DNA of 64,000 nt from Aspergillus flavus (Eukaryota > Ascomycota > Eurotiomycetes > Eurotiales > Aspergillaceae), in the NCBI RefSeq assembly GCF_009017415.1, contig NC_092410.1, positions 124,001 through 188,000 on the forward strand. The letters are read 5' to 3'. How positions within the stretch are numbered: position 1 is the first letter of the stretch; the number at the start of each line of letters is the position of its first letter. Below the pieces are notes generated by a model that saw only the letters and a program-made list of their open reading frames with translations, was not told where the DNA came from and made no database searches. The position numbers and the translations under genes were made by a program. Positions 55,644 through 64,000 of the stretch are shown here, in pieces.

Positions 55644-57321
55644 ATGCTTGTCATGCAACTCTTATTGCCTTTTCTAGCTGCAACCGCAGCTGCGGCTGCT
55701 GCTATAGATTCAACTTCCTCTTCTAATGGCTCCGACCACCATGGCTCCTCATTCCAGGCTGAATGTGAATCATTCAAAGCAAAGATCAACGTAACTAATG
55801 CGAATGTTCATTCGGTAACCTATGTCCCGGCCGGTGTCAACATCTCCATGGCCGATAATCCGTCCATCTGCGGCGGAGATGAGGACCCAATAACCAGCAC
55901 ATTTGCATTCTGTCGCATTGCTCTCAATGTAACGACCTCCAGCAAGAGTCAAATCTTCATGGAAGCCTGGCTGCCCAGCAATTACTCCGGTCGGTTTTTG
56001 AGCACAGGAAATGGCGGTCTTGGTGGCTGTATGTGACCTTTTTGCCTTGACCAGTTCCACCTTGACTAAACCATGACGTATAGGTGTCAAGTATGATGAC
56101 ATGGCCTATGCCGCTGGATATGGATTTGCCACGGTTGGCACAAATAACGGACACTTTGGTAACAATGGTGTCTCCTTCTATCAAAACACCGAGGTGGTTG
56201 AGGATTTTGCTTACCGTGCCCTCCATACCGGCGTCGTTGTCGGGAAGGAATTGACGAAAAACTTCTATCCTCAAGGCTATAACAAGTCATACTACCTCGG
56301 TTGCTCGACTGGAGGACGACAGGGATGGAAGTCCGTCCAGACGTTCCCAGACGACTTTGACGGTGTTGTGGCTGGTGCACCTGCTTTCAATTTCATTAAT
56401 CTGACCAGCTGGGGTGCCCGATTCCTCACCCTCACGGGCAACTCCAGCGCAGAGACATTCGTGACAGAAACACAATGGACTGCTGTACACAATGAGATCA
56501 TCAGACAATGTGATTCCCTCGACGGCGCGAAGGACGGCATCATTGAGGATCCAGATCTTTGTCAGCCGATCATTGAAACTCTGCTATGCAATGCGACCCA
56601 ATCCTCCACATCCGGCACGTGTCTCACTGGAGCGCAGGTCAAGACAGTCAATGGTGTCTTCAGTGCAACCTATGGGCTGAATGGCTCGTTCCTCTATCCG
56701 CGGATGCAGCCCGGATCCGAGCTAGCAGCCTACTCCAGTTACTACAGCGGGACACCTTTCGCTTATGCCGAAGATTGGTATCGCTACGTGGTATTCAACA
56801 ATACCAACTGGGACGTAGCAACCTGGACCGTGCAAGACGCCGCCATTGCCAACGCTCAGGACCCGTATCAAATCTCCACCTGGAACGGCGATCTCTCTCC
56901 CTTCCAGAAGAAAGGCGGCAAGGTCCTTCATTACCACGGCATGGAAGATGCGATCATTTCCTCCGACAGCTCTAAAGTCTACTATAAGCACGTTGCCGAC
57001 ACCATGAATCTCAGCCCCTCTGAACTCGACAGCTTCTACCGTTTCTTCCCAATCAGCGGCATGGCTCACTGCGCAAATGCAGATGGGCCCTCGGCGATCG
57101 GCCAGGGGACTGGAACATTTGCAGGAAATAATCCACAGGATAATGTTCTTCTTGCCATGGTTCAGTGGGTGGAAGAAGGTGTCGCTCCTGATTTTGTCCG
57201 GGGTGCTAAGCTGAATGGCTCTACTGTGGAGTATCGTCGGAAGCACTGCAAGTATCCCAAGCGCAATCGATATGTCGGGCCAGGTTCGTATACGGATGAG
57301 AACGCTTGGGAATGTGTATAG
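55644..57321 (+). CDS. Secreted tannase/feruloyl esterase family protein
   Basis: Two exons (55644-56028, 56084-57321) give 540 residues. A signal peptide (MLVMQLLLPFLAATAAAAA) is followed by the alpha/beta-hydrolase of the tannase family. The nucleophile is in YLGCSTGGRQGW, the acid region in KVLHYHGMEDAIISS (Asp), and the histidine in PISGMAHC. The cysteines next to Ser and His form the CS-D-HC disulfide typical of this family. A calcium-binding lid with DSLDGAKDGIIEDP is also present. Many N-glycosylation sequons fit a secreted enzyme. It should cleave ester bonds in gallotannins or feruloylated cell-wall polymers; tannase and FaeB-type specificity cannot be separated by eye. Confidence 0.93.
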
Positions 57322-57586
57322 TTTATGTCTGTCAAACCTAAGATATACTTAAGCATTGCAGTCACGCTATACAGAGAATGCAATCCAAGCTACCATTACT
57401 AGACAAGTAGTATTATGGTAAAATAAGAGAGATCAATCAGTACGGCTATACATAATTTTAACTGAATATTTGAAATACATGATTATCGCGATGCAGAGGG
57501 TGAAGATACCAAAGTCATTCTTGTCTAACACGAATCACACAACTGCCAAATCATAGACTAGAACATACCGCGCCCCAGGAGTCCAA

Positions 57587-59181
57587 CTAAGCACGTATAA
57601 GGTAACTCAAGTCTGGCACAACTTGACTCCCAAGCAAAACCTTTGCTGCTGCCAGATAAAGTGCGGTACTGAGGGCGGCAACACTCCCAAAGGCAGTAAG
57701 GAGACCCATATAGGACAGGACCTCAAGACCGGGCCTCTTAAACATATAGGATTTCCGCTTCCCCTCGTGTGTAGTTCGGTTGAGGCTTGGAACGAATTTA
57801 AAGTCGAAGATTGTTTCCTTTCCGAGGCCGTGTTTTTCATCCATAAGGCCCTTCCACATCATGCGACGGCGAGACTGTAATTGAGATTACAAGGTCAGTA
57901 TCCTGCGGGGGCAATGGGAAATGGAGTAAGGGGTTCCATACTTCAAAAACATATTTCTCAATAAAGGCAATGTTAGGTAGTACTTTGGCCTGTAACTTCA
58001 CCGAAAGACAATATCCCCACATCAGCATACGATAGTACAGACTCGTTTGCGGAATATGGAGCTCATCCGAAAGCTGATCGCCGTTCAGTAACCGGGCTAA
58101 GGCGTCCATGAATTCTTTCGAGGCATATGTAGGAGCGGTATTTTCCATTCCTATTACGATGTTCTTTGCAAGGATCCTTCCAGTATCGGTCGGGGCAAAT
58201 TCATTGATGAGAAGAGACTCGGACCAGACTTTTGCCTTGGCTGCACTTTCAAAGGGCTCGGCCGGGGCGCCCATATACCAGGCTACCAGGCGCCATAAAG
58301 CGATGTAATCCTCCATTTCTTGGTTGCTGAGGTGTATGCCCTGACGCGGAAGCCCTAGCCAGATAACGGTGCTGCTATACGTATTGATAGTAGCAAAGGC
58401 GTCCAGGTCGTTGATGGGCAAGCCGTATTTTTGGACATCGTAGTAACTTGGGTCTCGCCCCACCAGGCTCATGATCTTGAGACGGACGGTTGAATGAAGG
58501 AGCCGGACTCGAACGCACGCGAGATGCCCGGCTCCTCCTGGCTTCATGCTGTCCACAGAGCTGTTCACTTGGAATGCATGTTGGGCGGTCTCTAGTAGTC
58601 GGCGACGAACGACAGTGGCGCTGAACCCGCCAGTCCGTGATAATGTTTCTCCCACACGAATGGCTCCCCTATATGTTGCTGTGATTAGAGCGTGAACGCA
58701 TTAAGTAGTAGGTAAACGAAACTAGAGAGAAAATCATACATTCCACCGAGTAAGCTATTATATGTGAGCTAAACGTGATAGAGTTAGCAGTGTCTCTCTC
58801 CAAGGTACAAGAGAGTCATACCGAGTTCATGATAGGAAGCATATATCGCCAATATACATCTTGGCCACGTTGAATCTGTGCCCAGTCCACCCACTCGGGA
58901 ACCGTATTGATCTGGTTCCACAGCTCCTCGAGCTTCGGGTCTTTTTCACGATTCCCCTTCAAAAGTGCATATCGGTCTCGCTTGGAAACATTGCCACCTT
59001 CATCGTCGACAGGGGCAGGTAAATCGTTCAAGATCTGATTGCACTTATCGGCAAGGCCATCGCAACTGTGAATCCAAGACTCGAACTCGCTCGCAGGGCG
59101 ATGCTCATCAGTCCACTCGAAACTATAGTCCCAGTAGTGATACTCGACTCGATTTCCTTTCGCGTTCTTGGTAGTAGACAT
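57587..59181 (-). CDS. ER-bound oxygenase of the mpaB/rubber-oxygenase (DUF2236) family
   Basis: Four exons (59181-58822, 58768-58747, 58678-57942, 57874-57587) give about 468 residues. The 22-bp exon 2 is uncertain (donor GTGGAA); the rest is firm. Family signatures are TGGFSATVVRRRLLETAQHA, GAGHLACVRVRLLHSTVRLK, then GLPINDLDAFATINTYS and YIALWRLVAWYMGAP. In this haem family the conserved Arg/His of the VRLLHxxVR segment lie near the haem. A hydrophobic segment near the C-terminus (YMGLLTAFGSVAALSTALYL) would anchor the protein, although mpaB is anchored at its N-terminus. mpaB cleaves a prenyl side chain in mycophenolic acid synthesis; the substrate here is unknown. It neighbours a Zn2Cys6 regulator. 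Confidence 0.85.
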
Positions 59182-59853
59182 TATTGCAAATTATAATATG
59201 GTACATAGTGCAAGACATCATGAAGTCCTACTATCGAAGAATAATATATACGATTTGCTGAGTATGGTGATTTCTTTAAGTTAGCTCTCCGCGGACCGAG
59301 GTCGGCATAATTAAATACATCTTATGTCGGAAGCACGAGATATGGAAGTCCTCCTGGACAATGAGACTCATGGTGTTGTATAACTAACTTGCAGATCTTC
59401 AGGCCCCATTTTTCTAGCTGGAAAAGTCAGGGTTTCACATGGCTTTAGTTACGTCAGATCGAGGTTCTTCTGCTAAGAAATAGAACAGCAGGACCCCGCT
59501 CTTAGGCTATAAGAATAGAAACTCAGTGAACACGATGCAGCATAAACGCTCTTCTATGCGCAACATAACTGCCCTTCCTATGCCGAATCCGGAATGGTAA
59601 GCCTCCTCGGTCCGAAGATCACAGGCGGGGTAAAGCCCTACAAGCAAAGAGTCACCGTACAATACTACTATGCATATTTGCCTGTAGCCACAACGACAGG
59701 TAATACTTCTGACACGTGAATGCTAGTTGTGCGTTGTCACGGCTGAATCTCATTGAATGTGAATCAGGTGACCGCTGTACTTCTTTTCCACGTCGACACT
59801 ATGCATGCCCGAAGTACAGCACAACAAATAATGAGAAGATACATTCTTCTGGT
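59182..59853. other. Intergenic, no gene seen
   Basis: Promoter of the DUF2236 gene and terminator of the regulator gene. No motif noted. Confidence 0.4.
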
Positions 59854-61360
59854 CTACCGTGCCTCGGCAAACATCATCTGACGAGCCAACGTTGCGGCCA
59901 GTTGGGAATCCCACAAGCCTTCTCGGTGCGGCCATGACTTCAGGACCTTCAGTGCTCTCTGGCGAACTCCCGGATTATCACATTTTGCGATGACGAAGAA
60001 CAGGGGTGCTATGGTACCTGTCTCCATCAGAAGTGTGGGACGGCGAGGTGTGCTTCGGGGTGCAATCTCCTTCAAACTGGTCGTGATGCTCTTCGCTTGA
60101 TCGACAACATTATTGAAGCGTTCCGTGGAGATACTACGGATAGTTTCGCTACACTTTATCAAGCATATATCCGTAACGACGGAAAGCGCCGCATGATGCA
60201 TACGTAGGATTGCCATGGCCCTTTGCTCCTTCGGCGTAAGACATCTGTGACGAAGGCTCGCCTCCTCAAAGCGATCCAGCGCCGCCGCAAAACCAGCCAG
60301 CTGCGCCTGCTGTTTCCTCTGCTCCGTACATAATACGCTATAGTTCGCGGATATCTCATCTGCAGAGAACGACTCACAGAGAGAACCAAACATGCAGAAC
60401 TGAATGAAGATACGGTCACGGACGATCCACGCGTCCTGGATAGTCCGGAAATCATCAATTGCCGGTGCGCTTTCGACTTGGTGCGCGAACATTTCTAGAT
60501 CCAGCCCGTCATGTAGTTTGGAGACTCCAAAATGTGCGCTTTGCAGGTCCAGGTGCATTATTGCAGCGGCGAAAGATGGATCTATCTGTCGCTCTAGGGC
60601 TAAAGAGGGATGGGCATGGTATAGGGAGCTATAATTCGGTCTTTGAGCATCGGCACCCAGCAGTTTAACTCCGTTTTGAAGATGAACGATCGCCAGGTCA
60701 TACCGCCCACGAGTCAACTCGAAGACCACGAACAGTAAGCAGCACATCAAGGCCATATTCTTCACGCTGGGGTCATTGGAGTTCATCCGGGAGATCAGAT
60801 GCGTGACCGCTCGGTTGTATTGACCCAAAGCGAAGCGGTGGTAGCGATTCGTCATATCCTCGGGTAACACGGGTATACCAGTCGTTTCTACTAGCTGCTG
60901 CAAGGCGCTCACCGCGACGACCGCATGGCAGATGGCCGGCTCAGCGTGACTCATCTGGAGTGTAAGCCGTTCCCACATCTGGTGATCGAACCAGACATTT
61001 ATCATCGGGATGGTAGAGCATTGGAAATATGAGAAACATCGTCTCTCGTCGGATGTTTGATCTGGGAGCACCAAGCGCATTTGATGGAGGCCGAGGGCTG
61101 TGCTGCTGGCGGGTCCTTTCTTTGAAGGCAGTCGATCAAGATCGTAGCCGTCACATTGGCGCCCAGTTGACTCACAGTTCAAGCACCTATCGGGTGATTC
61201 GTCGCATTTGACATGCCGTATTCTAGCCAAGGAAATTAGTGTACCGTCTGGAAGCTTCGGCGTTATCTACGAACCGGCATGTGCGGCATCCGGATTTTGA
61301 CCTAGGAGCTCGGGCTATGCGCATCCTCTTAGGCGCACTCGAATCGGGCACGTCTCTCAT
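59854..61360 (-). CDS. Zn2Cys6 transcription factor
   Basis: Two exons (61360-61275, 61222-59854) give 484 residues. The binuclear zinc cluster is split by the intron. Exon 1 ends SKSGCRTCR and exon 2 resumes with HVKCDESPDRCLNCESTGRQ-C, giving the C-x2-C-x6-C-x5-C-x2-C-x6-C pattern complete. A basic N-terminus (KRMRIARAPRSKSG) fits a nuclear signal. The remainder is a fungal-specific regulatory domain rich in helices (LQLVETTGIPVLPEDM, FARGRYDL-like VVFELTRGRYDLAIVHLQNG). It likely controls nearby genes, the DUF2236 oxygenase and perhaps the MFS transporter, by inference from position. The GTTCGT donor is unusual, but its use restores the zinc knuckle exactly. Confidence 0.9.
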
Positions 61361-62533
61361 TGCCGTTAGTATAATTGAGGAGACTTAAAGCCGACGGAAG
61401 CACACCCGCAGAGAGTGATGAGAGCGGAACAGGGGGAAAACCACGTAAGCTCCTTGCCGAGGGGCAATTATCGGGCATTTACTGTAGCGGCTAAGTAAGC
61501 GATGTTGCATTAAATACCTCGTTATGGACTAGCTGACTCGCTAGTAGTTTGATGCTTGTTAGGGCACCGCAGGCCTTGGCAAATCGATTTTGGCATACGT
61601 AAAGAATGCTGGTGTTGCAGCGTTTTGGGAGGTGAGGGCTACTAGGAAAGGAACAGAGACCAGTCGTGCTTACATGATTCTAAAGGAAAGATCCTCTCGA
61701 GAGAACTCCTATTAAACTCGCAAATATTCCAGAGACATCCGGGGGGTTCGAGGGATATTCCGCCGCGTTAGGGCCGATATTAATCGGATAAAATCTCATC
61801 CGATGCTCCATCTCTCCACAGTCTGTTCTTTGCTTACGGGAGATTCCCCCGGATTTAACCCACATCAGTCCACATTATCCTGTAGGAAAGCACAGAGTTA
61901 TGAGAGCTATGGCCCATGCCACGTTGTTTGCACCCGGACCTGGCATGCAGTATTTTTTTTTTTTTTTTTTTTATTTTTGCTGAGGTTCTTCTCTCTCTTC
62001 CACTAGAAATAATACTAGCAACATCTAGCCTAATGCCAATTCTCTACGGCATGCCGTCCAGCCAAGACTAATTAACATACCGAAGGCGTAGCCACGAAGC
62101 TTAATAGTGCAAAGAGGAATGATTCCCACACCTCGGCACGGGTGGACAATCCGAATAGATTTATCAGCCCTTACTTATCAGCCCCCACGGGGGTAAATAG
62201 CCGGGGATAACACCGTAACACGTCAGTGGGAAACTCTGGCTAAATTAGACCAGCGATCCTTACCGGAAATTGGAAAGCCTGCGGAGGTCGGAGCAGCAGT
62301 CGCAGGAGCTGCTCTGGCTCATGGATAAGAAGACAAAAGGCCGTTATGAGCCGGGATCCCAGGACCTTTTCCCCTGAGAGGGTTTCTGATCGGCATCTTT
62401 ACGACGGTCGCGACTGTTTCCTTGCTCAACTTCAACTCTGTTCTCTACAGCAGCTGCTCTCATATAGCCCTTTCGACCTCCATAGGGCAAGTTTTATACC
62501 GAATATCGACGACTCCTTCTTTGTATCGCCAAC
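61361..62533. other. Intergenic with a 20-base poly-T tract
   Basis: Bases 61953-61972 are 20 uninterrupted T, followed by A and five more T. Such tracts act as nucleosome-excluding promoter elements, and this one sits between the divergent regulator and transporter genes. No gene was seen. Confidence 0.5.
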
Positions 62534-64000
62534 ATGGCGGGTGGAATGGCCTCTCAAGGCATCTCTGCCAAGCGCGCAGAGCTTGCTGGAGGCAGAGTCG
62601 GATGGCGCGGGCTGGTCAGCAGCAAGAAAACGTTTGGTATTGCGCTGTTCGCCTCGCTGGGTGGTTTGGTCTACGGATGTATGTACCGCCTGGTTCCAAA
62701 ACACTTCGTGATGAGAAGATTAATCTCCTACAGATAACCAGGGAATGTTTGCCCAAATTCTTACCATGCGGTCCTTCATTGATGCGGTATGCGCGCAGTA
62801 GCCCTTTGCGCCCCATAACACCTGCTGATATGATACAGACCCAAGGATATGCAGAACACACAGGTACCGCTCAGGGTATGCTCACCTCCATTCTTGAGCT
62901 AGGTGCCTGGTTGGGAACACTCGCAAATGGATATTTGGCCGACGCGTTGGGTCGCCGTGTGACCGTGGTTGTGGCCGTGGTCGTGTTCTGTGTGGGAGTC
63001 ATTGTTCAGGCGTGCACTACGAACCCAGACTTCGTTTATGCTGGTCGGTTCGTCACCGGTCTGGGAGTCGGTAACCTGAGTATGATTGTCCCGCTTTACA
63101 ACGCCGAGCTGGTATGTTGAATATAACTCCCATTCGGATGACGTTGTCTCACCTCAGCAGGCTCCCCCCGAAATCCGAGGATCTCTAGTCGCCGTTCAGC
63201 AATTGGCTATTACGTTCGGTATCATGGTCAGTTTCTGGGTAAGTACCATACTGCCCTTTCATCTCGTGGCTGAGCTGATTCGACAGATTGGATATGGCAC
63301 AAACTTCATCGGCGGAACGGGAGAGGGTCAGTCTATTGCCGCCTGGGAGATTCCCGTGTGCATCCAAATTCTTCCCGCGCTCGTTCTGGCGGTTGGCATG
63401 ATGCTGTTCATGCCTCAGTCGCCGCGTCATTTAATGAATCAGGGCCGTGAAGAGGAGTGTCTACAGACCGTAGCGCGTCTGCGCGACGCCTCTGTCGATG
63501 ATATGCTCGTGCGCATCGAATTCTTGGAGATGAAGGCGCTCCGCATGTTTGAGGAAGAGACGGCGCGGAAGAAGTATCCGCAGTATCAGGATGGGTCATT
63601 CAAGAGCCGTTTCATGATTGGGGTACATGATTACATGTCCCTCATTACGGATAAATCCCTGTTCAAGAGGACCACTGTTGCCGTATGTTACTCGAGAAAG
63701 CTTTCCTTGGCGATCGCTGACAACTGTAGTGTTTGATTATGGTCTTTCAGCAGTGGAATGGTATCAACGCGTAAGTCCCCACCGTTGAGATTATATAACG
63801 TGTACTAACCACGTCTAGGATCAACTACTATGCGTGAGTCTTTCGCTGCACCAGATGGACACTTCTAATCGTTCATAGCCCACAAATCTTTAAGGATCTG
63901 GAGCTCGGCGGTACCACTACTTCATTGCTGGCCACTGGAGTAGCTGGTATCTTCGAGTTCGTCTTCACTATTCCAGCCGTTCTCTGGGTCGACAATATTG
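62534..64000 (+). CDS. MFS sugar/quinate-type transporter, cut by window edge
   Basis: Eight exons fall inside the window (62534-62678, 62734-62786, 62839-63111, 63161-63238, 63287-63682, 63751-63770, 63819-63833, 63879 to the edge). Some are very short (20 and 15 bp), but all junctions are canonical. About 367 residues are readable. Sugar-porter motifs are GGLVYGYNQGMF in TM1, DALGRRVT, and GRFVTGLGVG with PPEIRGSLVAVQQ. MPQSPRHLMNQGREEE follows TM6 and QWNGINAINYYAPQIF is in TM7. The C-terminal third lies outside. Substrate not determinable; quinate- or hexose-type importers have this layout. Confidence 0.9.

Noticed and set aside
56722..57246. 174-codon minus-strand frame
   Set aside because: Antisense shadow of the esterase catalytic region.
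61953..61972. Poly-T tract as a retroposon tail
   Set aside because: No target-site duplication or adjacent element sequence was seen; a promoter nucleosome-free tract is simpler.

Overview
The window is fungal nuclear DNA. Nearly every gene is split by short introns of about 45-70 bp with GT(A/G)NGY donors, CTAAC-like branch sites and YAG acceptors. The gene families (NRPS, fungal O-methyltransferases, Zn2Cys6 factors, DUF2236/mpaB oxygenases, siderophore MFS, tannase/feruloyl esterase, GH105) are those of filamentous ascomycetes. Aspergillus/Penicillium-type Eurotiales is my inference, not proven. No rRNA, tRNA, CRISPR array or intact transposon was seen.

Left part (1-24.5 kb), specialised-metabolism character. 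The N-terminal half of an NRPS (carrier then condensation domain, minus strand) runs off the left edge. It is followed by an NCS1-type permease, a Gfo/Idh/MocA-fold protein, an O-methyltransferase and a divergently transcribed MFS transporter, a plausible biosynthetic cluster (inference). Next comes a decayed zone: an SDR gene broken by an exact 40-bp tandem duplication, and a polyketide synthase ketosynthase relic with in-frame stops. An ankyrin-family-type protein, a small secreted cysteine-containing protein with dibasic sites and a 16-exon MACPF-domain gene follow. Then come a UbiA-superfamily relic, a second SDR and a cupin protein.

Middle part (24.5-47.7 kb), sparse and relic-rich. It holds a fungal STAND-type N-terminal domain gene with decayed ankyrin sequence behind it. 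Remnants of an LCM-type methyltransferase, an ornithine cyclodeaminase-family protein and a FluG-type glutamine synthetase lie close together. Two striking secreted proteins follow, one with a cysteine-bearing coiled-coil repeat and one with about 31 short cysteine repeats. Two MFS transporters (Dal5/allantoate type, hexose type) come next, then a single-exon ankyrin-repeat protein ending in a nucleic-acid-deaminase-type domain whose zinc motifs are split by a coiled coil.

Right part (48-64 kb), nutrient acquisition. It holds a secreted GH105 hydrolase, a 2-oxoglutarate/Fe(II) oxygenase, a siderophore-type MFS transporter with an exact match to the iron-regulator GATA consensus in its promoter, and a secreted tannase/feruloyl esterase. 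A DUF2236/mpaB-like oxygenase, a Zn2Cys6 regulator and the start of a sugar/quinate-type MFS transporter running off the right edge complete it. GH105, esterase and sugar transporter would fit use of plant cell-wall material, while the oxygenases and regulator could belong to a small metabolite pathway. Both readings are inference from neighbourhood.
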